Shown: positions 8,424 through 16,612, counted from the first letter of the stretch. The stretch is 56,753 bases of DNA from an uncultured Oscillospiraceae bacterium (GCA_910586535.1 CAJUHS010000016.1:2425-59177); one strand, 5' to 3'. Made by a program: numbers and translations. The notes: generated from the sequence alone by a model not told the origin.

Positions 8424-9112
8424 TGTTCCTCATCGTTCCTTAATTGAATCGTAGTGTGTATGTTCTGCATTTCCCTGTCCAGCGCAAATATCTCGTCCGC
8501 GCAGACCTTTAGCCGCTTGCGCAGCTCCGGAGAAACGTCGTTGTCCGTTTTATATTTCAGCTTATGCTCCAGACTTGCCCAGAAGTCCATTGCGATGGTG
8601 CGTATCTGAATTTCCACGGGTATTGGGACAGGTCCGGTGGAAAGAAAAATTGGCACTTCGACTATAAGGTGCAGGCTTTTATAGCCCGACGGTTTGGGAT
8701 TCTTTATGTAATCCCTTACCCTGATGAGGGTAACGTCGTCCTGTCCCGTAAGAAGCTCGGCAACGCGGTATATGTCGTCGATATAGTTGCATATTACTCG
8801 TATTCCCGCCACGTCGGTTATGTTTGCGGACATTGATTCCACCGTTACGGGAAGTCCCTTTGCCTTAACTTTTTTAACTATGCTTTGAGGGGACTTGAGC
8901 CTCGACTCAATATGATGAATGGGATTGTAGGAAAACTTTGTCTGAAACTCCTCGTCGAGTATCTCAAGCTTTGTGCGTATCTCCTTTATACCCGCGCGGT
9001 ATATCTGCATTCTTTCCGCAAAGCTGCGCATTGTCTGTTCTATATTCTGACCCTTGACAAGCTCAAAAGTCTCTTCAAAGCTGAATTTATTTTCAGTGAT
9101 TGCAGTTGACAT
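8420..9112 (-). CDS. small alarmone synthetase, (p)ppGpp synthetase RelA/SpoT domain
   Basis: A 230-aa single-domain GTP pyrophosphokinase that makes (p)ppGpp from ATP and GTP or GDP. Synthetase motifs are visible: DVAGIRVICNYIDDIY, RVRDYIKNPKPSGYKSLH and PVEIQIRT. There is no HD hydrolase and no TGS/ACT regulatory domain, so it belongs with RelQ/RelP-type small synthetases; I cannot tell which. I chose the ATG at 9112 (AAGGAAG upstream) over a longer frame starting at 9160, whose extra 16 residues look like leader. It is the first gene after a strong promoter and overlaps ogt by 4 bp. Confidence 0.9.
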   Translation of the reverse strand: MSTAITENKFSFEETFELVKGQNIEQTMRSFAERMQIYRAGIKEIRTKLEILDEEFQTKFSYNPIHHIESRLKSPQSIVKKVKAKGLPVTVESMSANITDVAGIRVICNYIDDIYRVAELLTGQDDVTLIRVRDYIKNPKPSGYKSLHLIVEVPIFLSTGPVPIPVEIQIRTIAMDFWASLEHKLKYKTDNDVSPELRKRLKVCADEIFALDREMQNIHTTIQLRNDEEQ

Positions 9113-9169
9113 TTTGTTTACTTCCTTTATCGGATTTTTCCCCACAGACCGCATTATCAAGATACAATT

Positions 9170-9198
9170 ATTTTACCATTAATGTTTCCGTATGTCAA
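9170..9198 (-). promoter_or_regulatory. strong sigma-A promoter of the alarmone synthetase-ogt-pilus run
   Basis: On the minus strand: TTGACA (9193-9198), a 17-bp spacer, TAAAAT (9170-9175), with TGG before the -10. The leader is about 50 nt. No equally good promoter was seen between here and pilT, where most genes overlap or lie within about 45 bp. Confidence 0.8.
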
Positions 9199-9232
9199 CT
9201 GCACAGTGCAAATTTGGTACAAATCAGTTTAT

Positions 9233-9347
9233 GTAAATTTTTGTTTAGTTTGTTTAACCGGCAGCCCCCGCGGGCTTAGTCGCCCCATGCGCAGATTTGG
9301 CAGATTTGATTGAACCACTACAAAAAAATGCCCCCTCAAGGGGGCTG
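9233..9347. repeat. intergenic element, copy 1
   Basis: It contains TAAATTTTTGTTTAGTTTG, then CCGG and GTCGCC, and ends in AATGCCCCCTCAAGGGGGC. A shorter relative with the same blocks in the same order lies at 14201-14270. Here the terminal hairpin also serves as the cca terminator. Confidence 0.45.
9322..9345 (-). terminator. intrinsic terminator of cca
   Basis: GCCCCC (9330-9335) and GGGGGC (9340-9345) form a 6-bp GC stem with a TCAA loop. On the minus strand a seven-T run (9322-9328) follows it. It lies 30 bp after the cca stop codon. Confidence 0.85.
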
Positions 9348-9375
9348 AAACTTTTTATCATTGAATGCTTGCCGC

Positions 9376-10710
9376 CTACTGCTGCACAGACCGCCCGCGG
9401 GCAAATCTAAGCAAAGCGTCCCGTTCGTTGAGTATCCTTTCGTCTATGACCGCTTCCAGCATATCTTTTAAAACGGTTCCTATGGCTTCGCCTGTGAAAC
9501 CAAGCTCCAGCAGATCTCCGCCGTTTACTTTCAAGTCGGAAATCTGCAGGCACGGATCCTCTGCAATTATCCTCTCCGCTCGCTTCTGCATGGATTCAAT
9601 TACCTGAACCCGCTCCATACAGAATCGGTGCTTGGCCCTGTTGTCCCCTTTCATTACTTCCATAAGCAGGAAATAATCCTCGTTTCCAAGAGTTGACAGC
9701 AGACGTTTTACCACCTTGTCATCGTTCACCGGAGTAACATAGTGATACCTAATAAGCTTTGACACCCGCTTTATGGTGTCTATCGGAAATCGCAGGCGGC
9801 GCATAACGTTTTCCGCAATGTCCGCGCTGAGTTTTTCGTGACCGTAGAAATGTCCGTTGCCCTCATCGTCGGTCTTAAGACAGAAAGGTTTGCCAATGTC
9901 ATGGAGCATAAGCGCAAGGCGCACATTCGGATCGGCTTCGGAGCGTTCCACAGCGGAGGCTGTATGCGTCCAGACGTCATATATATGGTATTTGCTGTGC
10001 TGGTCAAAATCTATGCACGGCTCTATTTCGGGAACAATCTCGGCTATTACGTCCGAAAATTCGGTAAGCACTTCAAAAGGCGAAGTTCCGCACAAAAGCA
10101 GCAGGAGCTCCTTTGCGACCCTTTCTGCGGAAATTTCTTCAAGCAGGTCTTTCATTTTATGCGCTGCTTCCGCGGTGTTTTTTTCGGGACTGAATCCAAG
10201 CTCCGAAGCAAAGCGTAGAGCGCGCATTATTCTGAGAGCGTCCTCTCCGAAGCGTTTTTCCGGGTCGCCAACACAGACTATCCGGCGGCGGAAAAGATCC
10301 TTCTGACCGCCGTAAAGGTCGATAAGCCCCCTGCGGGAATTATACGCCATTGCATTTACCGTAAAATCCCGTCTGGCAAGATCGTCCTCCAGCTTTGAGG
10401 AAAAAACAACGCTGTCGGGGCGGCGGCGGTCGGAATAAGAGCCGTCCTTTCTGAAAGTCGTTACCTCAAAGCTTTCTCCATTCGTTATAACGGTAACGGT
10501 ACCATGCTTCAGACCCGTTTCAACCACCTTAAAATTACGGAAACACTGCTTTGTCTCTTCGGGGACAGCCGACGTCGCTACGTCGTAGTCCTTGGGCGTT
10601 CTGCCGAGAAGCTCGTCCCGGACGCAGCCGCCTACTATATACGCCTCATGTCCGTTCTTTTCAAGGATATCAATAACAGCTTTTACGTTTTTGGGCATAC
10701 TTATAACCAT
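9376..10710 (-). CDS. cca: CCA tRNA nucleotidyltransferase with HD domain
   Basis: A 444-aa enzyme adding or repairing the 3' CCA of tRNAs. The class II nucleotidyltransferase head has YIVGGCVRDELLG and the metal-binding pair DYD, followed by RRDFTVNAMAYN and the RNA-binding neck (GEDALRIMRALRFA). An HD phosphohydrolase domain (LMLHDIGKP with HEKLSADIAENVMRRL) and a C-terminal helical region complete it. ATG at 10710 has GGAGG 9 bp upstream; a second Met four residues later is possible. It lies 40 bp after the hydrolase gene, probably co-transcribed, and ends before a clear terminator. Confidence 0.94.
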   Translation of the reverse strand: MVISMPKNVKAVIDILEKNGHEAYIVGGCVRDELLGRTPKDYDVATSAVPEETKQCFRNFKVVETGLKHGTVTVITNGESFEVTTFRKDGSYSDRRRPDSVVFSSKLEDDLARRDFTVNAMAYNSRRGLIDLYGGQKDLFRRRIVCVGDPEKRFGEDALRIMRALRFASELGFSPEKNTAEAAHKMKDLLEEISAERVAKELLLLLCGTSPFEVLTEFSDVIAEIVPEIEPCIDFDQHSKYHIYDVWTHTASAVERSEADPNVRLALMLHDIGKPFCLKTDDEGNGHFYGHEKLSADIAENVMRRLRFPIDTIKRVSKLIRYHYVTPVNDDKVVKRLLSTLGNEDYFLLMEVMKGDNRAKHRFCMERVQVIESMQKRAERIIAEDPCLQISDLKVNGGDLLELGFTGEAIGTVLKDMLEAVIDERILNERDALLRFARGRSVQQ

Positions 10711-10750
10711 TTGAAAGTCCCTCCTTATTGTCAGGCATGATCACAAAATA

Positions 10751-11584
10751 TTATTCGGGATTTGAATCCAATATAAAATCCAGTATCTTCCGGTTAAAAT
10801 CTTCAGCTTCCTCGTAAGCTGCGTGTCCCAGCTCATCATACAGGAACAGCTTGCATTTGCAGCCGGAGGAAATAAGCTTTTCGGCGATATCCTCCGAAGC
10901 TTCTCCGGTAACTATTTTGTCCAGTTTTCCTCCGATAACTAAAACGGGACATTTTATTTTATCGAGTTCGCCGTAAATATCACAGGTAAGGCAGGCTTTT
11001 GCAAGGATAACAAACCTTTCGGGATCTTCAAGCTTTGTGAATTTTGATATCACAGGCAAAAGCCGCTTGTACTTTTTCATATAGCTGTCCGAGTACATTT
11101 TGGGTATCATATCATTGACGACAGCTCCGATATCTCCGCTTCCGGCGCTTTTCACCCAGCCGTTCACGGCGGCTGTTACAGTCTCGTTCATACGTGAAAG
11201 CGTTACTCCGAGAATAAGCGTGCGCACAAGCTCTGGGTAACGGACGGCAAGATACTGAGCAGCCATTCCTCCCTGAGAAATGCCGATAACGTCCGCGCTT
11301 TTTATGCCGAGAGTCCTCATTGCTTCCGCGGTATCATCGGCTATACCGCTTACCGTAAAGCCCTCGCGTACCTCGTCCCGCCTGTCAAAAACGAAAACTT
11401 TAAAATCCTTTGCAAACACGCGGTACATATACGCCAGAGGAAAAGCCGTTCCCTTTATGCTCCTCAGACTCAATCCTGGAATTATAACAAGCGGTCTTTC
11501 ACCTTTGCCGAAGCTTATGTATTTTACGCGGCACGCTTCCGCTCCGTTTATTTCTAAAGTTGATTCTTTCGCTCCGTAAAGCAT
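10751..11584 (-). CDS. alpha/beta hydrolase
   Basis: A 277-aa alpha/beta-hydrolase fold protein without a signal peptide, so cytoplasmic. Oxyanion region PLVIIPGLSL, nucleophile elbow GISQGG with the catalytic Ser, an acid-bearing strand around VIGGKLDKIV, and the catalytic His in ELGHAAYEEA. Substrate unknown; the family includes esterases, lipases and C-C bond hydrolases. An AAGGAG site lies 8 bp before the ATG. It precedes cca by 40 bp. Confidence 0.85.
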   Translation of the reverse strand: MLYGAKESTLEINGAEACRVKYISFGKGERPLVIIPGLSLRSIKGTAFPLAYMYRVFAKDFKVFVFDRRDEVREGFTVSGIADDTAEAMRTLGIKSADVIGISQGGMAAQYLAVRYPELVRTLILGVTLSRMNETVTAAVNGWVKSAGSGDIGAVVNDMIPKMYSDSYMKKYKRLLPVISKFTKLEDPERFVILAKACLTCDIYGELDKIKCPVLVIGGKLDKIVTGEASEDIAEKLISSGCKCKLFLYDELGHAAYEEAEDFNRKILDFILDSNPE

Positions 11585-11738
11585 GACGTGAGCTCCTTAA
11601 CTACTTAAAATTATTAAAATTAAAAAATGTTTGATTTTTCCGTTTTGAACGTCAGAAATTTCAACGAATCCCGAAGAACGTTCCGCATATAATACTTGTG
11701 CCGGAAGAAAAACGGCAAAACCAAAAGGACGAAACGAA

Positions 11739-11874
11739 CCGCAATTATGCGGACAACCCGCTGAAAGCGGATAAACCGCAAAATGCGGACGCGGGGAATA
11801 CTCCGCGTCTGTAATACCAATCTCCGACGGAAAGTTTAAAGCCAAAAGCAAAAACAGGATCGGATATTGGTATT
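11739..11874 (+). repeat. array of short inverted repeats in the DUF1540 leader
   Basis: Four small palindromes follow one another: CCGCA-ATTA-TGCGG (11739-11752), CCGCT-GAA-AGCGG (11758-11770), CCGCA-AAA-TGCGG (11776-11788) and GACGCGG...CCGCGTC (11788-11809). Then 15-nt arms AATACCAATCTCCGA (11813-11827) and TCGGATATTGGTATT (11860-11874) match with one mismatch around a 32-nt loop. The first three share their stem sequence and recur every 18-19 bp. The rest of 11585-11916 holds no convincing gene. Confidence 0.8.
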
Positions 11875-11916
11875 TAAAAAAACGGTTCAGGGTCTGTCCG
11901 AAAAGGAGAATCGAAA

Positions 11917-12084
11917 ATGAAAAACCCTTCAATTAAATGCGATGTAACAAGCTGCAAGTACAACATGGACACAGAGCATTACTGCACACTGGACTGCATT
12001 CAGGTGGGTACTCATGAAAAGAACCCCACTGTTCCCGAATGCACCGATTGTCTCTCTTTCTCAAAGAAGAGCTGCTGCGGTTAA
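11917..12084 (+). CDS. DUF1540 small cysteine-rich protein
   Basis: A 55-aa protein with AAGGAG nine bases before the ATG. It has eight cysteines, in the DUF1540 pattern: IKCDVTSCKYN, then HYCTLDCIQVG, then PECTDCLSF, and a Lys-Lys-Ser-Cys-Cys-Gly tail. DUF1540 proteins are small clostridial proteins of unknown role, presumed metal-binding because of the paired cysteines. It stands alone on the plus strand behind the hairpin array, and a terminator follows about 200 bp downstream. Confidence 0.88.
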   Translation: MKNPSIKCDVTSCKYNMDTEHYCTLDCIQVGTHEKNPTVPECTDCLSFSKKSCCG

Positions 12085-12286
12085 AAGGCTGAGCCTCTAC
12101 CCATGCCGCCCTCTATAGAAGAAAGGAATCGCAGTATTCTTCCGAGACGATAAAAACGTTTTGGTGTAGGGTGCGCACAAAAGGCTGAAAGGCATAGAGC
12201 GAAGCTATATAAAAGCCGCTTGAACTTGCCTTGGTAAGCGTCTTTATTAAAGAGGACTGCTGGAAAAACCTTTTATCTCCTGCCTA
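12085..12286 (+). other. long 3' untranslated region or structured small RNA candidate
   Basis: About 200 bp without an ORF lie between the DUF1540 stop and a strong plus-strand terminator. Short hairpins can be drawn, for example AGGC-TGA-GCCT just after the stop, and GGAA...TTCC near 12134-12160. No tRNA, RNase P, tmRNA or SRP consensus was recognised. It could be the 3' end of the DUF1540 transcript or a separate RNA. Confidence 0.4.
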
Positions 12287-12325
12287 AAGGGACGCTTTAA
12301 AAGCGTCCCTTAATTTTTATTTTTG
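12287..12325 (+). terminator. intrinsic terminator, plus strand
   Basis: Nine-bp stem AAGGGACGC (12287-12295) / GCGTCCCTT (12303-12311) with a seven-base loop, followed by two T runs. It ends the DUF1540 transcript and probably also serves the converging GH13 gene, with a weaker T tail on that strand. Confidence 0.85.
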
Positions 12326-12329
12326 AACG

Positions 12330-14090
12330 TCAGTCACTGAGAAGCTCAAATCTGGGCTTTACATTGCCGTGGTCGTCAACATTCTCCAAAAACATACCGA
12401 GCGGGCGCACCCATACCACCGGCTTTCCGTGGATCTGCATATAGACCGCCTGCTCCGCGCAGGTCTCGTGATCCTTTGCAACGTTCAGCACAACATACTC
12501 TCCGCCCTTGAAATGCTTGTAGTGTCCGCCTATAACTATCTTTCGTCCCTCGGGAACGCCAAGTCCTCTTATGCCGTTGTTCTTGTCGGGAACAGCGGGA
12601 GCGGCAGAAGCGGCAGGCGCAGCATAAGCAGCAGTCTCGGCATTTTTTCCTTCTGCGGCGGACTGTACTGCTTCGGAAGCTTCCATAACGGGTTCATTCT
12701 TCGGCATGGAAATCATTTCCTTTTGTTCCAAAACAGGCTGCACAGCTGAACCGTCCACAAGTATCATGGATTTGTTTTTGGGTACTGTTATCTCAGCGTT
12801 TCCTCCGTTTACGGTGAACTGCCTGCCGCTGAGGCGGTCGGCAAGCTTTCCGTATGGCGTGCTGAATCTGAAAGTATAGTCTCCGTCGCTGATGTTCAGG
12901 GCGAAATAAACTATCTCTCCGTTAAGCTCCCGCTTGAAAAGGAAAGTCTGATTTTTCAGCTCAATTTTTGCGTATGAACCCGACTGTACTGCGGGAAGTG
13001 AAAGGCGTATTGCTCCAAGCTCCGAAATATGGAGCATAAGCTTGTCGTTCATGTCGGGTATATCGTCCAGTTCAAGACAGGGACGGATAGCTCTGTCAGC
13101 GTCTTCACCTCTGCCCTTTTCTCCGCGCATGCCGAACTCGCTTCCGTAGTATACTGACGGAACGCCGTACATACCGTACATCATAGTATAGCAGCACTCA
13201 GCGTGATCCGGGTTTTTCAGTACCGACATAAGGCGCACAACGTCGTGGTTATCAAGGAAATTATACATATAGACGCTGCCGTACTGACCGTGCTGATACT
13301 CGATGGAATGGGCTATCTCAAAATAGTTGCGGTCGTTGTGGGAGGAATATATACCCTTATAGCACTGATAGTTTGTAACGCAGTCGAACATATCTTCGTT
13401 AGCCCAGCGGTTATACTGACCGTGGATTATCTCTCCCATGAGCCAGAAATCGGGTCTCAGCTCACGTGTAAAACGGTGTATGCGCTTTATGAAGTCCTCG
13501 GTAAGACAGTCTGCTGCGTCAAATCGGATACCGTCTATTCCCCATTTTTCTATCCACATTTTTACCGCGCCGAAAAGATGCTCCACTACCTCGTTGTTGT
13601 AAAGATTCAGCTTAACAAGGTTATAGTGACCGTTCCAGCCCTCGTAGGAAAAATTATCGCCGTATGGAGAACGTCCGCCGAAGTTCACGCCTGCGAACCA
13701 GTCCTTGCAGCGGGAATTTCCGCCGTTCCGCTGTACGTCTTTGAAAGCGTAATGATCTCTGCCAACGTGGTTGAAAACGCCGTCCAGAATAACTCGTATG
13801 CCGTTTTTATGGAGAGCGGCGCAGACCTCCGCGAAGTCCTCGTTGGAGCCGAGACGCTTATCTATCGTGTAATAGTCGGTGGTATCATAGCCGTGCTCGA
13901 AGGACTCAAAAACAGGTCCGAAGTAAACGGCGTTAAAGTTCATTTTTTTAAGGTGGGGTATCCACTCGATTACTTTCAGTATCCTGCCTTTTTCGCCCGT
14001 TTCAGAAAATTCGGAGCGAAATTTTTCGCAGCCGCAGAAGCCAAGAGGATAAATATGGTAAACGTTTGTTTGTTCGATCCAATGCGACAT
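12330..14090 (-). CDS. GH13 alpha-amylase family protein fused to DUF1653
   Basis: A 586-aa protein without a signal peptide, so intracellular. The GH13 barrel carries the nucleophile Asp191 (GIRFDAAD), acid/base Glu220 (LMGEII) and Asp283 (FLDNHD), plus LDGVFNHVG, so it should be active on alpha-glucans. A beta-sandwich domain follows, then an Ala/Glu-rich linker (about 460-510). Residues 521-586 (GGHYKHFKGGEYVV to the C-terminus, with VWVRPLGMF) match DUF1653, a domain usually found as a protein of about 70 aa. I chose the ATG at 14090 (GAGG 9 bp upstream) over an in-frame start at 14189 that lies upstream of the promoter. Cytoplasmic maltodextrin breakdown is a likely role. Confidence 0.88.
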   Translation of the reverse strand: MSHWIEQTNVYHIYPLGFCGCEKFRSEFSETGEKGRILKVIEWIPHLKKMNFNAVYFGPVFESFEHGYDTTDYYTIDKRLGSNEDFAEVCAALHKNGIRVILDGVFNHVGRDHYAFKDVQRNGGNSRCKDWFAGVNFGGRSPYGDNFSYEGWNGHYNLVKLNLYNNEVVEHLFGAVKMWIEKWGIDGIRFDAADCLTEDFIKRIHRFTRELRPDFWLMGEIIHGQYNRWANEDMFDCVTNYQCYKGIYSSHNDRNYFEIAHSIEYQHGQYGSVYMYNFLDNHDVVRLMSVLKNPDHAECCYTMMYGMYGVPSVYYGSEFGMRGEKGRGEDADRAIRPCLELDDIPDMNDKLMLHISELGAIRLSLPAVQSGSYAKIELKNQTFLFKRELNGEIVYFALNISDGDYTFRFSTPYGKLADRLSGRQFTVNGGNAEITVPKNKSMILVDGSAVQPVLEQKEMISMPKNEPVMEASEAVQSAAEGKNAETAAYAAPAASAAPAVPDKNNGIRGLGVPEGRKIVIGGHYKHFKGGEYVVLNVAKDHETCAEQAVYMQIHGKPVVWVRPLGMFLENVDDHGNVKPRFELLSD

Positions 14091-14130
14091 TTTAAAAGAC
14101 CTCGTTTCGTATAAAAAATAATTTACAAAT

Positions 14131-14159
14131 ATTATACCACATTTTTCTATACAATGCAA
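14131..14159 (-). promoter_or_regulatory. promoter of the GH13-DUF1653 gene
   Basis: Minus strand TTGCAT (14154-14159), 17-bp spacer, TATAAT (14131-14136) with a preceding TGG. The leader is about 35 nt. Confidence 0.8.
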
Positions 14160-14200
14160 GCAAGTTCTTTCAAAAGCCTCGTAAATCAATTTTTATTTTA

Positions 14201-14270
14201 TAAATTCTTGTTTATTTGTTTAGCGGAGAGTCGCCGTTACAAAGCAATGCTCCATCAATGGGGACTTATG
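14201..14270. repeat. intergenic element, copy 2
   Basis: Shares ordered blocks with 9233-9347: TAAATTCTTGTTTATTTG, CGG, GTCGCC and the hairpin AATGCTCCATCAATGGGGAC. Here it lies between two divergent promoters, where a terminator would have no gene to end. Confidence 0.45.
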
Positions 14271-14350
14271 TTTAGCTAAAAATAATTGATACCCATATCG
14301 TATCAGAATCACAGTAAATGCCTAAAATTTCTCTTTTACCAAATTGTAAT

Positions 14351-14379
14351 TTGTATTTCTGCCCAAAATGTGCTATACT
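14351..14379 (+). promoter_or_regulatory. promoter of the first MoxR operon
   Basis: TTGTAT (14351-14356), 17-bp spacer, TATACT (14374-14379) with TGC directly before the -10. About 35 nt lie between the likely start site and the ATG. Confidence 0.75.
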
Positions 14380-14419
14380 GTTATTATGTAGTGCTTACTA
14401 AAAATTGAGAGGTAACGTT

Positions 14420-15379
14420 ATGACAGACCAGGAAATAAAAACGAAGATCATTCCCATGGCAAAGGGGATTACCGAAGAAGTTAAAAAAGCCGTAATCGGA
14501 AAGGACGAGGTCGTCATAAAGACCTTGCTTGCCATAATTGCCGGGGGACATATTCTTCTTGACGATATCCCCGGTGTTGGAAAGACCACCCTCGCCCTTG
14601 CGTTTTCAAAGGCGATGTCCCTTGACTACAAGCGTATGCAGTTTACTCCCGACGTGCTTCCTGCCGACGTTACGGGATTTACCGTCTATAACAAGCGCGC
14701 CGACAGCTTCGACTACAAGCCCGGCGCGGCTTTGTGCAGCCTTTTTCTCGCGGACGAGATAAACCGTACCTCCAGCAAGACCCAAAGCGCGCTTCTCGAA
14801 GCTATGGAAGAAGGCTCCGTCACCGTGGACGGCTGCACTCACCCGCTTCCGAAGCCGTTCATCGTTATAGCCACCCAGAACCCCATAGGCTCGGTGGGTA
14901 CTCAAATGCTGCCCGAATCCCAGCTGGACAGGTTCATAGTAAGACTTACAATGGGATACCCCGATCTTGACAGCGAGATAGCCATACTTAAATCAAAAGG
15001 CGCGTCAAAGTCAGCGGACTCGATTTCTCCAGCTGCAAACGCCGACGACGTACTCATGCTGATAAGCGCCGCCGAGGAGGTCTTCATAGACGACCGGGTG
15101 TACAAATACCTCGCCTCCATTGCGGCGGCTACGCGCACCCACCCGCAGGTAAAGCTGGGACTGAGTCCGCGGGGAACGGTGGCTCTCACGTCAATGGCAA
15201 GAGCCGCCGCCCTTATGCGCGGACGTGGATACGTTATTCCTGACGATGTAAAATATATTCTCGGAGACGTTGCGGAGCACCGCATTATCCTGAGCGCAAA
15301 GGCAAAAGCGGCGGGCGTTACGGTGGCGGACGTTCTGCGCGATATAAGCGCACGTACTCCGGCTCCGTCCATACGATAG
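14420..15379 (+). CDS. MoxR-family AAA+ ATPase (first copy)
   Basis: A 319-aa cytoplasmic ATPase. Walker A PGVGKTT (51-57), Walker B LFLADEINR, sensor region FIVIATQNP, and the C-terminal lid with LGLSPRGTVAL. MoxR proteins act as chaperone-like motors and are typically encoded with DUF58 and vWA or transglutaminase proteins, as here. I chose the ATG at 14420 (GAGAGG upstream) over a TTG at 14405. It starts a three-gene operon with 15-31 bp gaps. A paralogue lies at 31935-32864. Confidence 0.92.
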   Translation: MTDQEIKTKIIPMAKGITEEVKKAVIGKDEVVIKTLLAIIAGGHILLDDIPGVGKTTLALAFSKAMSLDYKRMQFTPDVLPADVTGFTVYNKRADSFDYKPGAALCSLFLADEINRTSSKTQSALLEAMEEGSVTVDGCTHPLPKPFIVIATQNPIGSVGTQMLPESQLDRFIVRLTMGYPDLDSEIAILKSKGASKSADSISPAANADDVLMLISAAEEVFIDDRVYKYLASIAAATRTHPQVKLGLSPRGTVALTSMARAAALMRGRGYVIPDDVKYILGDVAEHRIILSAKAKAAGVTVADVLRDISARTPAPSIR

Positions 15380-15394
15380 CGGAAAGGGATCGGC

Positions 15395-16612
15395 ATGAAG
15401 CTTGTTTATTTTTTGATAATTCTCTGCTCGGCTGTATTTTATGTGCTCTATATGGGAGACCTTTCGTTTTATCTGCTGGCGTTCCTGCTGGCAATGCCCG
15501 TTGTTTTGTACGCGGCTCTCGCAATAGGCTCTGCGTTCCTGAAAATAAAGGTATACTGCGATTCCCCCGTAACGGAACGGGGAAAAGCGGCGGCTATAAA
15601 AATAAACCTTTATAACCGCTCTTTTCTGCCTGTTTCCTCATGTATGGTAAAAATACGCTATACGGTGTCCGCACCATTTGAGGAGGAGCTTCCTTATGTA
15701 CACACTGCCTACGTTCCCATCGGAGGACGGACAAGCGAAACTGTGTCGCTGAATTTTCTCCCTAAGCACTGCGGGGCGATCTCGGTTACTGTCAGGAGCG
15801 TAAGGCTGCGCGACCTTATGGGGATAACCTCGGTGCGGAAAAAGGTTGGCTTCAGTACGCGCATAACAGTTCTCCCCGCTATACTTCCGGTCTCGCAGTC
15901 TATAGAGAGTAATTATATCTACAGTGCGGAAAGCAGCGTTTTCTCACGTGAAAAGCCAGGCGACGACCCGTCGGAAATTTTTATGCTGAGAGAGTACCGC
16001 GACGGTGACAGGCACAATCTTATCCATTGGAAGCTCAGCGGCAGGAGCGATAATTTTATCGTCAGGGAGCTTTCAAAGCCTGTGGGCAGCAGGATACTGA
16101 TAATAGCTGACACGGGAAGCTGCCGTTCCGCCGAGGGGGCGGACAGAGTCCTTGAAGCTGCCGCCTCGGTATCCTGCTCTCTTGCCGAAAGCGGCGCGGC
16201 GCACACATTTGCTGTACCGTGCTGCGGCTACAGCCTGCGCGCCTCGGAGATCACAGATACCGACTCGCTCTGTGCCGAGCTTGCCGAAATATGCCGCGGC
16301 GTAAAGGAGCTTGAATACGGCAGCAGTATTGCCTATGTAACGGAAATATCCGACAGCGTTTTCATTGCGAACGGAGGCTTTTCAAGGGTTATAGCCGTTT
16401 CCGAACAGGACGGCGGAGCATATGCGGACGAGCTTTCCTCCATATGCGGAGAAGCGCGGCTGACTGTAATATGCACAGCTTCTCAGACAGACAACGATAC
16501 CGGCAGCAGCATGGAAGTTTCGGCTGTGGAATTTATCTACGCCGACGCGGAAAAGCTAAGCTCTGAAAATTTCGGATATTTTGAAAATGCCGATATTCCC
16601 CGCGAGGGATAA
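15395..16612 (+). CDS. DUF58 domain protein (first copy)
   Basis: A 405-aa protein. Two N-terminal membrane helices (about residues 4-45), then a beta-rich region and the DUF58 core (REYRDGDRHNLIHWKLSGRS, followed by a vWA-like strand RILIIADTGS). In this family DUF58 proteins pair with the adjacent MoxR ATPase; the MIDAS-like Asp is retained in IADTGS. The GGAAAGGG site fits the ATG. It sits between moxR and the transglutaminase gene. Function of the trio is not established. Confidence 0.9.
   Translation: MKLVYFLIILCSAVFYVLYMGDLSFYLLAFLLAMPVVLYAALAIGSAFLKIKVYCDSPVTERGKAAAIKINLYNRSFLPVSSCMVKIRYTVSAPFEEELPYVHTAYVPIGGRTSETVSLNFLPKHCGAISVTVRSVRLRDLMGITSVRKKVGFSTRITVLPAILPVSQSIESNYIYSAESSVFSREKPGDDPSEIFMLREYRDGDRHNLIHWKLSGRSDNFIVRELSKPVGSRILIIADTGSCRSAEGADRVLEAAASVSCSLAESGAAHTFAVPCCGYSLRASEITDTDSLCAELAEICRGVKELEYGSSIAYVTEISDSVFIANGGFSRVIAVSEQDGGAYADELSSICGEARLTVICTASQTDNDTGSSMEVSAVEFIYADAEKLSSENFGYFENADIPREG

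Noticed and set aside
11698..11815. Plus-strand GTG-started charged peptide of about 38 codons over the hairpin array
   Set aside because: No ribosome binding site; the palindromes explain the sequence better.
11597..11932. 111-aa minus-strand frame
   Set aside because: It begins inside the DUF1540 gene and covers the hairpin array; no ribosome binding site and no family.
12085..12286. 6S RNA, RNase P or tmRNA
   Set aside because: None of the conserved sequences of these RNAs could be placed with confidence, so it is left as an unassigned candidate.
13203..14114. 303-aa plus-strand frame
   Set aside because: Antisense to the GH13-DUF1653 gene, whose catalytic motifs are unambiguous.
14190..14350. 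Terminator at 14248-14268
   Set aside because: It lies between divergent promoters, so there is no upstream gene to terminate.
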